Part shown: positions 19,090 through 28,361 of the stretch, piece by piece
Numbering within the stretch: position 1 is the stretch's first letter
Layout of the letters: each line of letters opens with the position of its first letter
Source: an uncultured bacterium
GTDB taxonomy: Bacteria; Chloroflexota; Anaerolineae; J036; Brachytrichaceae
Length of the DNA stretch: 64,000 bases
Direction: 5' to 3'
NCBI GenBank assembly: GCA_903921365.1
Contig: CAIXPS010000217.1
Location: 1-64,000, forward strand
Program-made: the position numbers and the translations under genes
Notes under the pieces: model-generated
Seen by the model: only the letters and a program-made list of their open reading frames with translations
What the model was told of the DNA's origin: nothing
Databases searched by the model: none

Positions 19090-20586
19090 CTATTTGTTAT
19101 CCTGCCAGGCCAGACCTGCCATCTCCGACAGTCCGCTCACTATCTCTTCCATTCGCATTCCGCGCGATCCTTTCACCAGAATGACCGATTTTTCCTTGAT
19201 TAACTCCCCCAACACAGCCAGTGCCGCCGCGTTATCCGGAACGTGGTGAACGCTTTCTATTGCTGCGCCGCAGGCCACTGCCTCTTCGGCAATCCACTTC
19301 GACCGTGTTCCCACAGCCACAATAGTGTGCGCCACCAATCCCGCCCGGCACCCGACATTACGATGCGCCTGCTCCTCGGCGTCGCCGAGTTCAAGCATGT
19401 CGCCCAGAACCGCGATGCGCGCGCCTTCGTCAATGTCGTTCAACAGGTTCAGCGCTGCTATCGTCGATTCTTCGCTGGCGTTGTAGGTGTCATCGAGCAC
19501 CAGCGAACCAAAAGGCCCCGCGGCCACTGCCAGACGCAACTGCGGCGCGGGCGATAAAAAGCCCTCCAGAATCTGCTCCCAGGTGAACCCCTCGACACGG
19601 GCAACGACCGCCGCTCGCAACGCGGTATGGACGCTGTGGCGCCCCAGCAGCGGCACACGCATCGGGAACGCCTCGTTCGCCTGATGCAGTGTGAAGGAAA
19701 TGCCGTCCAGCCCGTAGCTCTCGATCTCATCGGCCCAGACATCCGCGCGCGGCGTCAAACCATAGGTGATCACGCGCGCCTTGCTGACCGCAGCCATCGC
19801 GCGCACCCTGTCGTCATCGTCATTGAGCACCACGACGCCATCGGCGGGAATCGCCTCAACCAACTCGGCCTTTGCCAGCGCGATATTCTCGATGTTGCCA
19901 AGGCGCTCCAGATGAACCGGCGCGACCATCGTGACAACTCCTATCTGTGGCTGCGCCAGAGACGCAAACAGCGCAATCTCACCGCGCTGATACATGCCCA
20001 TTTCGATCACGGCTACTTCATGCTCAGGTCGCAGGTTCAGCAACGTCAGCGGCACCCCGATCTCGTTGTTCAGGTTGCCTTCGTTCTTCAGCACGTTGTA
20101 ACGGGTGCTCAGCACCTGCGCGATCAATTCTTTCGTGGTTGTCTTGCCCACACTGCCCGTAATCCCAATCGTTCGCAGCTTCGGCGTGAACTTAGCGCGC
20201 CAGTAAGCCGACAGGCGCTGCAAGGCGGTCAGCGAGTCATCCACGCGGATGATCAGCGCCGCGCCCTCCTGATAATGGAACCCCTGCAAACAACCTGGGA
20301 ACGAGGCTGCGCGCGCATCCACCCAGAGCGCATTGGGGATGGCGTCAAGCGCGATATCCTGATGAACAAACGCGGCGATTGCCCCGCGACCGAGGGCGTG
20401 GCCAACATAAAAATGGCCGTCAACATTCTCGCCAGGCAGCGCCACAAACAGGTCGCCACGCAATACGCGGCGAGAGTCGATCACAACCTGACGCACTGCC
20501 ATCTTCTCCAGTCCCGCCAGGCGTCCAGCGATACCGCTGATAATCGGATCGCCCAGACTGAGAAATACATCGGCCAGGGTCAGCAT
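19090..20586 (-). CDS. murF: UDP-MurNAc-tripeptide--D-alanyl-D-alanine ligase
   Basis: 498 residues. Adds the D-Ala-D-Ala dipeptide to complete the pentapeptide precursor. MurF is distinguished from MurE by GNLNNEIGVPLTLL (~166-180) and VLDDTYNASEESTIAAL (~358). The P-loop is IGITGSVGKTTTKEL (~142), and GSRGMRMEEIV closes the C-terminal domain. No murE-like gene stands between it and ftsI, where murE commonly sits: the ftsI stop is only 7 bases upstream. Confidence 0.97.
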   Translation of the reverse strand: MLTLADVFLSLGDPIISGIAGRLAGLEKMAVRQVVIDSRRVLRGDLFVALPGENVDGHFYVGHALGRGAIAAFVHQDIALDAIPNALWVDARAASFPGCLQGFHYQEGAALIIRVDDSLTALQRLSAYWRAKFTPKLRTIGITGSVGKTTTKELIAQVLSTRYNVLKNEGNLNNEIGVPLTLLNLRPEHEVAVIEMGMYQRGEIALFASLAQPQIGVVTMVAPVHLERLGNIENIALAKAELVEAIPADGVVVLNDDDDRVRAMAAVSKARVITYGLTPRADVWADEIESYGLDGISFTLHQANEAFPMRVPLLGRHSVHTALRAAVVARVEGFTWEQILEGFLSPAPQLRLAVAAGPFGSLVLDDTYNASEESTIAALNLLNDIDEGARIAVLGDMLELGDAEEQAHRNVGCRAGLVAHTIVAVGTRSKWIAEEAVACGAAIESVHHVPDNAAALAVLGELIKEKSVILVKGSRGMRMEEIVSGLSEMAGLAWQDNK

Positions 20587-20593
20587 GATGTGT

Positions 20594-22327
20594 TTACTTC
20601 GCCCCCTGGTTCTGAATCACATCCGGCGGAATGCCCAGTATCTGAGCCGCTCGCTCGGCGACATCGTGAAATACCGGCAACGCAGTCTTTGCGGCGAACT
20701 GATCCGTCTGAGGCTGATCGAATTTCGTCAGCACTGTAATCACTGGCGACTGCGCGGGCAGCCAACCCACGTAAGTCACGATCGTTGTTTTCTGCGGAAT
20801 GCCGCGCAGATACCATGTCGCCGTGCCGGTCTTTCCGGCAGCGGTATATCCCTTCGGGATCGCCTGAGGCGTTGCGGTGCGCGTCGCCTCCTCAGCCACC
20901 AGCTTAACCTGGTGGGCAGTCTCGGCCGAGATGACACGCTGAACCATTACCGGACGTTTATTGATTACCTGACCGTCAGGCTGCAGCCACTGCTGCACAT
21001 AATACGGCTGCATCAGGACGCCGTCATTCGCTATGGCGTTGATCGAATTCAACACCTGCAGCGGCGTCGCAGACATGCTTTGGCCAAAGGCGTTGATGGC
21101 CAAATCCAGCTTCGACCAGTCTGCGTCGGCGGGTGTGCGAATCTGCCCAACTGCTTCGCTCTGCACATCCACTCCACTCGCGCGCGCGATGCCGAACAGC
21201 TTGAAACGGTTATAAAACGCTTCGGGGCCAAGATCCATTGCTATCTGCGCCGCGACAACATTCAATGAGTGCTGGAGCATAAACAGGATGTCCACTCGCC
21301 CGTGTGCCGCCAGGTCTGAATTGCGAATAAAGTGCCCACTCACCAGGTACGCGCCGTTATCCATGTAGGTCGAACGCGTGGTGATCACGCCTGCCTCAAT
21401 ACCAGCAGCGGTTGTCAACAACTTGATCACCGAGCCAGGCTCATACAGATCTGTGATTCCCGGATCGCGCAACCGTTTGCCGTTATCCGCCGCATATGTC
21501 GCCATGGCGGTGTTCGGATCATATCCGGGCGTTGACGCCGACGCGAGGATCGCACCGGTGCGAGTCTCCATCACGATAATCGAGCCGCCGTTTGCTTTGT
21601 ATTCCGCGACACCCTGCGCTAGGCGCTTTTCAACATAACTCTGCAAAATAGGATTGACCGATAGCACCAGGTTTGACGCCGGGATGGTAGGCGTCACCGT
21701 GATCAAGTCGTATGGCTCGCGCACAATGCGCGCGCCTTCGATAGGCATCAACTCGCGGTTGTAATATCCCTCGATTCCCGACGCGCCGCGCGGTTCCAGT
21801 GTGACATATCCAATCGTTGCGCCAGCCAGCGGCCCCTGTGGATATACGCGAGTCCACGTGGGTTCTAATATGACACCGTTATACAGGATTGAGGGCGTGA
21901 GTGCTTTCAGTAGCTGGACTTGGATATCTGGCGCCAATCCGGAGTAAAGCACTACAGTGTGATTAAAGGTAATGGGCTTGTTGGCGGCAATCATTGTCTC
22001 CATTTTCTGCCGCACTTCAGCAGCAGATCGGCCAAGGATCGGCGCGATTTCTTTGACCGCTGATGAGATTGATTCTGTTTCGCTGATGTACCGGGTATCG
22101 ATGCGAATCAGGTAAGTGCGCTGAGTGACGGCCAGCACATTGCCATTGCGGTCATAGATGATGCCGCGCGGGGCAGGCTCATCCACCTGGCGCACCTGCA
22201 ATTCTTTTGCCTGCGCGCTATACGAAGCGCTTTCAATAATCTGGATTTGCGAACTTCGGAATAGCACCATGATGACGGGCGCTATGATAATCACGGCAAG
22301 AATAAGGAGACGACGCGACGAAATCAT
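20594..22327 (-). CDS. ftsI: Class B penicillin-binding protein, FtsI/PBP3-like
   Basis: 577 residues: one N-terminal membrane anchor (~6-25), a pedestal domain (DEPAPRGIIYDRNGNVLA, ~50-67) and a transpeptidase domain. The catalytic motifs are SxxK in PGSVIKLL (~297), SxN in QHSLNVVAAQ (~350) and KTG in AAGKTGTATW (~502). It crosslinks septal peptidoglycan with FtsW. The C-terminus is short and has no PASTA repeats. Its ATG overlaps the stop of the ftsL-like gene (ATGA). Confidence 0.95.
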   Translation of the reverse strand: MISSRRLLILAVIIIAPVIMVLFRSSQIQIIESASYSAQAKELQVRQVDEPAPRGIIYDRNGNVLAVTQRTYLIRIDTRYISETESISSAVKEIAPILGRSAAEVRQKMETMIAANKPITFNHTVVLYSGLAPDIQVQLLKALTPSILYNGVILEPTWTRVYPQGPLAGATIGYVTLEPRGASGIEGYYNRELMPIEGARIVREPYDLITVTPTIPASNLVLSVNPILQSYVEKRLAQGVAEYKANGGSIIVMETRTGAILASASTPGYDPNTAMATYAADNGKRLRDPGITDLYEPGSVIKLLTTAAGIEAGVITTRSTYMDNGAYLVSGHFIRNSDLAAHGRVDILFMLQHSLNVVAAQIAMDLGPEAFYNRFKLFGIARASGVDVQSEAVGQIRTPADADWSKLDLAINAFGQSMSATPLQVLNSINAIANDGVLMQPYYVQQWLQPDGQVINKRPVMVQRVISAETAHQVKLVAEEATRTATPQAIPKGYTAAGKTGTATWYLRGIPQKTTIVTYVGWLPAQSPVITVLTKFDQPQTDQFAAKTALPVFHDVAERAAQILGIPPDVIQNQGAK

Positions 22328-22665
22328 CGAACACCTCCCCCCGTTTGGATAGTGGAGGTCAGGGTTGTTGTGACTGCCTGCGGCACCATGTATTCGAGAC
22401 TTTGTGGTTGCGTGAAACCCGCTTCACGCATTCGCCGTTCCATCTCCTGCGTAGATGTGACATCCCCAATCTGTCGCCAAAGCGTCATTGTTTCCTGACG
22501 TATTTGTTCCTGGTGAAAATCATCAAGGCGCAGTTTGCGATTGAGCAGCGCTGTGTCCGTTGAAACCACGAGCCAGGTGATAGCCATGGTGATCAGCACG
22601 ATACCACTGGTAATCGCGATCATTAACGCCTGTCGGTTTGTCGGATAACGGAATTGCCTAAGCAT
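22324..22665 (-). CDS. ftsL: FtsL-like divisome protein
   Basis: 113 residues: short cytoplasmic part, one membrane segment (~13-33, LMIAITSGIVLITMAITWLVV), then a helical, probably coiled-coil extracytoplasmic stretch (DDFHQEQIRQETMTLWRQIG). Sequence alone is not diagnostic because FtsL is poorly conserved. Size, topology and position between rsmH and ftsI support the call. Confidence 0.75.
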   Translation of the reverse strand: MLRQFRYPTNRQALMIAITSGIVLITMAITWLVVSTDTALLNRKLRLDDFHQEQIRQETMTLWRQIGDVTSTQEMERRMREAGFTQPQSLEYMVPQAVTTTLTSTIQTGGGVR

Positions 22666-22699
22666 ATGAAATCAGCATCACTTGCAGTGCGGTCGCGCC

Positions 22700-23620
22700 T
22701 TATGCGATTCGCTGCATTCGTTCAATCACTCTTAACTTTGCGCTGCGCGCTCTCGGATTACTGGAAACTTCAGCCTCGCCGGGCCCTATCGGCTTCCTGT
22801 TTACCAGCATCGCGCCTGGTCGCGCGCTCAAGACCGGCGCACCAAAGCCCGGTTGCACAGCGTTATCCACTGTCATCTCGCGAAAGGCGCGCTTCACAAT
22901 ACGATCCTCCAGCGAATGAAAGGTGATTACGGCGAGTCTGCCGCCCGGCGCCAGGATGTCCAATAAATCGGGCAACGCATCGCTCAGCCGGCGCAGCTCC
23001 TCATTCACCGCAATCCGCAACGCCTGAAAAACCTGCGTCGCCGGATGGATGTGCCCACGGCTCTTTGCAATCCCTGACACAATGTCGCGCAACTGGCCTG
23101 TCGTCATAACCGGCCTGGCTGCCCAGATTGCCTCGGCCACCTGGCGGGCGCGTTCAACCTCGCCGTACTCGCGCAACAACGCGATCAAACTCGTCACGTC
23201 AGAACTATTAACTATCTCCGCCGCCGACATGCCTCGACTAGCGTCAAACCGCATATCCAAAGGGCCATCGCGCATAAATGAGAACCCGCGCGCCGCATCC
23301 TCAAGTTGGTTCGACGACAAACCCAGATCAGCCAGAATCCCGTCAAACGGGCTAAAACCGGTTTTGCGCGCCAGGTCAGGCGCCTCATCCAGCCAAGCCT
23401 GTCGCAATACAATCCGCGAACCAAATCGAGCCAGTCGTTCCGTCGAACGCACAATCGCAGTTGCGTCGGCATCCGTGCCTAGCACCAGTCCGTCCGGACT
23501 GCTCGCCGCGAGCAAACCCTCGCTATGTCCACCGCCGCCAACTGTTAAGTCCAGATACCGTCCGCCAGATCGAGGCCGCAAAGCCGTGATAACCTCTTCA
23601 TACAAGACGGATATGTGCAT
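22700..23620 (-). CDS. rsmH: 16S rRNA (cytosine1402-N4)-methyltransferase
   Basis: 306 residues from the ATG complementary to 23618-23620 at MHISVLYEEVITAL, the family start; upstream extension is unlikely. Methylates C1402 in the ribosomal P site using S-adenosylmethionine. SAM motif YLDLTVGGGGHSEGLL (~25-40), DLGLSSNQLEDAARGFSF (~100-117), the ARVFQ-like TQVFQALRIAVNEEL and VITFHSLEDRIVKRAF (~228) are present. Second gene of the cluster, 10 bases after mraZ. Confidence 0.97.
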   Translation of the reverse strand: MHISVLYEEVITALRPRSGGRYLDLTVGGGGHSEGLLAASSPDGLVLGTDADATAIVRSTERLARFGSRIVLRQAWLDEAPDLARKTGFSPFDGILADLGLSSNQLEDAARGFSFMRDGPLDMRFDASRGMSAAEIVNSSDVTSLIALLREYGEVERARQVAEAIWAARPVMTTGQLRDIVSGIAKSRGHIHPATQVFQALRIAVNEELRRLSDALPDLLDILAPGGRLAVITFHSLEDRIVKRAFREMTVDNAVQPGFGAPVLSARPGAMLVNRKPIGPGEAEVSSNPRARSAKLRVIERMQRIA

Positions 23621-23630
23621 CTTTGACGGC

Positions 23631-24059
23631 TCAGATGCCCAGCTTTGACCACAGGTCTTGCTGAGCGGCGTACTCCTGCATCTGAACACGCGCCTGTGCC
23701 CACGCCTCCGGATTCCACAACTCGATATATTTACCGAGGCCGGCAATCACAACATTGGTGGTAATCCCGGCGTATTCGAGCAACTCATCGGGAATAATCA
23801 CCCTGCCCTGCTTATCAGGAATTGCGTCGCTCGCGTCGGAATAAAACTTGCGCCGCAATGCTGCTTGTTCTCGCCCGATAAACTGCATGTTGTCGATCTT
23901 GTCAGCCAGACGCTCAAATCCCTGTTGCGGAAAAAGCAGCAGGCAATGATCGAAACCAGTAGTCATGACTACGCCAGCCAACAGTTCCAGGCGATATTTC
24001 GCCGGCAACGTGATGCGACTTTTCTCGTCGAGCGTATGTCTGAAGTCACCTAAAAACAT
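23631..24059 (-). CDS. mraZ: Transcriptional regulator MraZ
   Basis: 142 residues, normal size. Two AbrB-like swapped-hairpin repeats: MFLGDFRHTLDEKSRITLPAKYR at the start and DAIPDKQGRVIIPDELLEYAG (~80-100), each with the conserved DxKGR-type turn. MraZ forms a ring and binds short direct repeats ahead of the dcw operon. Such repeats are present 58-83 bases upstream of this start, so autoregulation of the cluster is likely. Confidence 0.97.
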   Translation of the reverse strand: MFLGDFRHTLDEKSRITLPAKYRLELLAGVVMTTGFDHCLLLFPQQGFERLADKIDNMQFIGREQAALRRKFYSDASDAIPDKQGRVIIPDELLEYAGITTNVVIAGLGKYIELWNPEAWAQARVQMQEYAAQQDLWSKLGI

Positions 24060-24116
24060 GGTTTCTATTTAGTGGGCTACCTCACCTGGGGCACCAGATG
24101 GCAGCCAAATATTTGC

Positions 24117-24142
24117 TCCACTTTGACCCACTTTAACCCACT
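24117..24142 (-). promoter_or_regulatory. MraZ-binding repeats
   Basis: On the minus strand AGTGGG, AGTGGG and AGTGGA occur at 24137-24142, 24127-24132 and 24117-24122, an exact 10-bp period. Two of the repeats read AAAGTGG. This matches the known MraZ operator (three TGGGN/AAAGTG-type repeats one turn apart). They lie just downstream of the predicted start site. Confidence 0.8.
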
Positions 24143-24152
24143 CAATATTTAG

Positions 24153-24181
24153 ATCATACCTCTATCATCTCTATATCGCAA
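24153..24181 (-). promoter_or_regulatory. dcw operon promoter ahead of mraZ
   Basis: Minus strand TTGCGA (24176-24181), 17 bases, TATGAT (24153-24158). The start would fall near 24146, immediately before the MraZ repeats, giving a leader of about 87 bases. Confidence 0.7.
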
Positions 24182-24392
24182 GTGTTTTTTATCCCCTTCC
24201 GCCCAATTGCGATAAGTTATCTGGGATAAGTCAGGGTGTTAATATGAAATTGATTAGATAATATATGTTATTTACTGCATATAGGACATTCTACTTAGAT
24301 TTCACAAAGATAGCTGCCAGAAATCAAGAAGGGGGCGACTATGTGAGGGGCGTACTTATAAACGACCACAGACCATACACAGAGGCGGATGA
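24182..24392. other. AT-rich intergenic stretch, no gene seen
   Basis: Between the dcw promoter and the end of the EamA gene. It is richer in A and T than its surroundings and includes TTAATATGAAATTGATTAG near 24240. A 78-codon minus-strand frame entering it from inside the EamA gene has no recognisable features. I see no RNA or repeat here. Confidence 0.5.
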
Positions 24393-25331
24393 CTACCTTG
24401 TAGACGATGCCGGCAGGGTTGAAATAGCACGGGGTTTTGCCTGATTGGCGCGATTCACCAGCACAATCCCGGCGACTATCAACGCAAACCCGGCCAGAGA
24501 ATAAGGGCTGATTGGCTCGCTGAGAAACCACGCTCCATACGCCAACGCCGTTATCGGAAGAAGATAGGTAACCAGAGACATCTGAGAGGCCTTTGCGCGC
24601 TGGATCAAGAGGTAGTAGATCAGATAGGCGATGCCCGTGCCGAATAGGCCCAGGATGATGATCGCCAGGATCGAGTCACCCGGTATCGTCGACAGATTCG
24701 ATGTTGCGCCCGTTAGCAGTGCCAGCGGCAACAGCCACACAAACCCCATGAGCAATTGGCTTGCCCCGGTCGCGATAGGATCGGTTGCCCCCGTCAGGTT
24801 GTTCTTTACGTAGACAGTGGCGATGGCATAGGATGCGGAAGCCACGATGACCGCCAGACATCCGAGCAATTCACCGGTGAGGTCGCCTGCACTGGGCGCG
24901 ATACTGACGGCTACGCCGACAAAACCGATGCCAACACCCAGCGCTTTTAACGGCGTGATGCGGTCGTCGCGCGTCAGCAGATGGGCAAAGATGACTGTGA
25001 ACAATGGCATCGTGGAATTGAATACCGATGCCAGTCCTGAACTGATGCGTTGCTCACCCCATGAGATCAACACGAAGGGAATTGCATTATTTAACAGCCC
25101 GATCACGAAGAGTTTGCGCCAGGTCGCCCTGTCATGCGGGATCGGTTTCTTGAAGGAACCTGGGGCAATCAACCGGCGCAACAGCACAAAGAGCCACAGC
25201 AAGGAAGCGCCAAATGCCAGCCGCATCGTGGCTACAAGAATTGGCGACATGCCGCCATTCAAGCCGACCTTGATAAAAAGGAACGATGCGCCCCAGATCA
25301 GGGCCAGGACGAGTATTCCGACGATGTCCAT
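24393..25331 (-). CDS. EamA/DMT-family transporter
   Basis: 312 residues from the ATG at MDIVGILVLALIWGASFLF, the usual start of the family. Ten hydrophobic segments in two EamA repeats; the signatures ALIWGASFLFIKVGL (~8-22) and, in the second half, AVIVASASYAIATVYVKN are typical. Likely exports or exchanges small metabolites across the cytoplasmic membrane; the substrate cannot be read from sequence. It stands alone between the MCO terminator and the dcw promoter region. Confidence 0.88.
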   Translation of the reverse strand: MDIVGILVLALIWGASFLFIKVGLNGGMSPILVATMRLAFGASLLWLFVLLRRLIAPGSFKKPIPHDRATWRKLFVIGLLNNAIPFVLISWGEQRISSGLASVFNSTMPLFTVIFAHLLTRDDRITPLKALGVGIGFVGVAVSIAPSAGDLTGELLGCLAVIVASASYAIATVYVKNNLTGATDPIATGASQLLMGFVWLLPLALLTGATSNLSTIPGDSILAIIILGLFGTGIAYLIYYLLIQRAKASQMSLVTYLLPITALAYGAWFLSEPISPYSLAGFALIVAGIVLVNRANQAKPRAISTLPASSTR

Positions 25332-25404
25332 AGGCGCGCCATTATCCCACCGATCTCGCCGCGCACAGTGCGCCACGCGCCGCTTTCGTGCAGGAATAAC
25401 AATA

Positions 25405-25429
25405 CAGCCCGCGTGAATAACGCGGGCTG
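25405..25429 (-). terminator. Intrinsic terminator of the multicopper oxidase gene
   Basis: CAGCCCGCGT (25405-25414) and ACGCGGGCTG (25420-25429) form a 10-bp GC-rich stem with a 5-base loop, 22 bases past the stop. On the minus strand it is followed by the T-rich GTATTGTTATT. Confidence 0.8.
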
Positions 25430-25451
25430 TTGATCGGACGGATAGCTGAAG

Positions 25452-26492
25452 TTACTTGACGACGATTGCGGTGACCATGCCAAACATGCCATGCGCAGAC
25501 TCGGCATGGTTGAGGATGTGGCAATGGAACGCCCAGACGCCGGCAGTATGCGCAACGACAATGACATCCCAGCGCTGACCCGGCGCGATGTTGAGTGTGT
25601 CGCAGTAATACGGGTTCGGCAGGTTCCAGCCGTCCGCCGCAAACACCAACTGCTCCAACCCGTGCAGGTGCATCGGGTGGATCATCAACCCTTCGTTCAT
25701 ATAACGGATGCGAACCTTCTCGCCCAGCTTGGCAATGATCGGCTGGGTGTATGGGAAACCCTTCCCGTTCAGTGTGAAGCCGCCAACGCCGTCGTTCAAG
25801 ATCAACGTGTATTCGCTGTCATACGCCGGGTCTTTCGACTTGTCTTTGCGATCAACGATGAAGGCGCCCAGCAAACCGCGCGTGACCTGCTCGGCCGCGT
25901 TGTGGTGCGAGTGATACATGCTGGAACCGACATTCTTGGCCGTGAACTCATAGGTGAACGATTCGCCGGGTTTGATCGGCGGTTGGGTAATGAATGGCAC
26001 GCCATCCATGTTATTTGGCACGGCCTGACCATGGAAGTGCACCGCGGTGCTCTGTGCCTTCATGTCGTTCTTAACGATAACGCGCACTTTATCGCCTTCG
26101 GTCACACGAATCTCCGGGCCGGGGACTGTGCCGTTATATGCCATCGCGTCCGCCATCGCGCCACCGCCCGCATCCCACTTGATCTCGGAGCAAGTGATGT
26201 TGAACTCCTTCACGCCATCGACATTCTTGGGGTCGAGTTTGTTGCCATAAAACTTAGCATCCTTGCCAATGTTATCGAGATACTTCTTGACGCCCGCTTC
26301 GTGCATTGCGTCCATGTCCACGGGGGCAGCCGTAACTTCAGGCGTTGCCGCCGCGGCACTGTGGTCATCATGGGCAGGGGTCGGAGACGGGGCCGCGGGG
26401 GCTGCGACTGCGCAGGCTGCTGCGCCTAAACCAATACCAGCAATACCAGCCAACTTTATAAACTCACGACGAGACTTCAACTTGACATCCAT
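25452..26492 (-). CDS. Two-domain multicopper oxidase, exported
   Basis: 346 residues. The N-terminus SRREFIKLAGIAGIGLGAAACA is a Tat-like signal, with a possible lipobox cysteine, followed by an Ala/Pro/His-rich linker. Copper ligand motifs are AVHFHGQ (~148), SMYHSHHNAAEQ (~190), HPMHLHGLE (~270) and HCHILNHAESAHGM (~322), the last including the type 1 copper His/Met. Two cupredoxin domains suggest a small laccase or a copper nitrite reductase relative. The complete trinuclear set HxH/HxH/HxxHxH/HCHxxxH favours an oxidase that reduces oxygen. The substrate may be metals or phenols (inference). A GAGGAG ribosome site precedes the ATG. Confidence 0.9.
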   Translation of the reverse strand: MDVKLKSRREFIKLAGIAGIGLGAAACAVAAPAAPSPTPAHDDHSAAAATPEVTAAPVDMDAMHEAGVKKYLDNIGKDAKFYGNKLDPKNVDGVKEFNITCSEIKWDAGGGAMADAMAYNGTVPGPEIRVTEGDKVRVIVKNDMKAQSTAVHFHGQAVPNNMDGVPFITQPPIKPGESFTYEFTAKNVGSSMYHSHHNAAEQVTRGLLGAFIVDRKDKSKDPAYDSEYTLILNDGVGGFTLNGKGFPYTQPIIAKLGEKVRIRYMNEGLMIHPMHLHGLEQLVFAADGWNLPNPYYCDTLNIAPGQRWDVIVVAHTAGVWAFHCHILNHAESAHGMFGMVTAIVVK

Positions 26493-26666
26493 TTTCTACT
26501 CCTCACTACTTGACAAACGTAACATACACACGCAACAAATCCCTTGCAATCCAACCAAAATACACACAGATCTCAGCCAATCACAAAGGCAGGAGTGAGT
26601 TTAGCGTCTTTCGTCAATACATCAACTGACGTATGTCACAACTAACAGCATGATAAACTTCCTGAT

Positions 26667-28340
26667 ATGGATGAACTTCTCCATATCATCCGCTCCTGGT
26701 CGGCGCGCGCCCGCTGGCGGAGCAGTCTGTACTGGGCATTCTTCGGACTGGCCGGCGGTTTGGCCCTTGCATTGATATGCGCCATTCTTGCGCGCATTTT
26801 CCCGATTTTCGATACAACCACCCTGATTGCCCTGGCTGTGACAAGCGCAGTTAGCGGCGGCGCAATCGCGATTGCATGGCCGTGGATCCGCGCGAGCCGC
26901 TACACCCCGGCGACGTGGGCGCGACGGTTCGACGCCCAGTTTCACTTAAAGGAACGGCTCTCGACTGCGGTTGAATTGCGCGAGGGAATCGTCAGCACCA
27001 GGAACGAACACATGCGCACCGACCAGCATGACGATGCGATCGCTGCAGCCAGCAATGTAAACATCCGGCGGTTGCTGCCGTTTCGTATTTCGCCCCGCTT
27101 CATTCTTGCGTCGCTTGTGATCGCTGTGGCGCTCGCGATCACCATCGCATTGCCAAATCCGCAACAACAGGTGCTGGCCAATCGCGCCCAAATGCAGCAG
27201 GTCGAGCAGGAACAGTTGCAGCAACTTGAGGAAGCTAAAAAACAAGTTGAGCAGTCCAAAGCGCTGACGGATGATCAGAAGAAGCAAATCGTCCAGGCGC
27301 TCAATGATGCCGAGCAGGCATTAAGCGACCCCAATAGCACCCCCGAGAAGGCGTTGGCAGCCATCAACGATGCTCAAGCCAAACTGGATGCAGTGCGCGA
27401 CCAGACCTTTGCGGACAAACGCGATGATCTGCAACGCGCTGGTCAATCGCTGTCCCCCGATGAATTAACCAATCCGCTGGCAAACGCGCTTGAGAACGGC
27501 AATTTCCAGAAAGCCGCGGACCAGATGAGCAATCTGACGCAACACAACGGCAAGCCTCTCACCGCCGAAGAACGGCAACGGGTCGCCAACCAACTGGATC
27601 AAATGGCGCGGAATATCCAGAACACAAACCAGCCCACGGCGCAACAACTCCGCGATGCCGCGCAGAGCCTGCGTGATCAGCAGGATAAAGCAGCGCAGGC
27701 AGCATTGAACCAGGTTGCACAGACGCTCAACCAGGTGGCACAAAAACAGGCTGTGGAACAGCAACTGAGCGAGACTCAGGCTGGTATCGAAGATGCGCGC
27801 CGCGCAATCAGCGAAGCCGCGCAAAAGGCAGCAGCATCCACTCAAGGGACGCAACAGTCCCAGAGCAGTCAGACTGCGGCGCAGGGACAAAAGGCGTCGA
27901 GCAACCCGCAAGGCAATCCCAGTCAGAATGCCGGCGCTGCGGCAGAGGAACAGACCGCAGCAGACAGACAAGCTGGCGCGGCCTCTGGCAGTTCAGGCCA
28001 GTTGAGCAACGCACCGAGCGGCGCTTCAAATGGCCAAGGGGACAACGCACACCACGAGGATACCGGGACAGATAACAGCGTCATGGTAGCAGGTCGTGTC
28101 AGTGTCCCTGGCCAGAACGTAGTGCTGCCTGATGACAAAGGCAAAACCGTTGCTAATCCAAATGCAAATGCAAATGCAAACCCAGGGGTGAGTAATCAAT
28201 CCTCTGTGCCCTACCAGCAAGTCTATACAGAGTACGCCAAAACGGCTGATGACGCCATCCAGAACGGGTCGGTGCCATCGAACCTGCGTGACTTTGTGCG
28301 CGACTACTTCAGCTCGCTCAATCCGCGCCTGCGCAAATAG
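26667..28340 (+). CDS. Membrane protein with long Gln-rich coiled coil, unknown function
   Basis: 557 residues. Three membrane segments (~20-45, ~52-72, ~131-150), then a long glutamine/alanine-rich helical region (~165-390, e.g. QQLEEAKKQVEQSKALTDDQ), a low-complexity Ser/Gln/Gly stretch and a conserved-looking end, YTEYAKTADDAIQNGSVP...LRDFVRDYFSSLNP. A triplicated AATGCA hexamer encodes NANANA near residue 500. The N-terminal arrangement resembles DUF4175-like proteins; this is a weak call. It converges with ribokinase, ending 21 bases from it. Confidence 0.7.
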   Translation: MDELLHIIRSWSARARWRSSLYWAFFGLAGGLALALICAILARIFPIFDTTTLIALAVTSAVSGGAIAIAWPWIRASRYTPATWARRFDAQFHLKERLSTAVELREGIVSTRNEHMRTDQHDDAIAAASNVNIRRLLPFRISPRFILASLVIAVALAITIALPNPQQQVLANRAQMQQVEQEQLQQLEEAKKQVEQSKALTDDQKKQIVQALNDAEQALSDPNSTPEKALAAINDAQAKLDAVRDQTFADKRDDLQRAGQSLSPDELTNPLANALENGNFQKAADQMSNLTQHNGKPLTAEERQRVANQLDQMARNIQNTNQPTAQQLRDAAQSLRDQQDKAAQAALNQVAQTLNQVAQKQAVEQQLSETQAGIEDARRAISEAAQKAAASTQGTQQSQSSQTAAQGQKASSNPQGNPSQNAGAAAEEQTAADRQAGAASGSSGQLSNAPSGASNGQGDNAHHEDTGTDNSVMVAGRVSVPGQNVVLPDDKGKTVANPNANANANPGVSNQSSVPYQQVYTEYAKTADDAIQNGSVPSNLRDFVRDYFSSLNPRLRK

Positions 28341-28361
28341 CACAGCCCGCCCCCAGAGGCC

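Noticed and set aside
19627-20739. 370-codon plus-strand frame opposite murF and ftsI
   Set aside because: It spans the junction of two well-identified genes and has no recognisable features.
22851-22866. TTATCCACT, a near DnaA box, in rsmH
   Set aside because: Single imperfect copy inside a coding region with no promoter nearby.
24295-24531. 78-codon minus-strand frame overlapping the EamA gene end
   Set aside because: No ribosome site or similarity, and it overlaps a clear transporter.
25491-26429. 312-codon open frame opposite the multicopper oxidase
   Set aside because: The minus-strand gene has complete copper motifs; the opposite frame has no domain and follows from codon bias.
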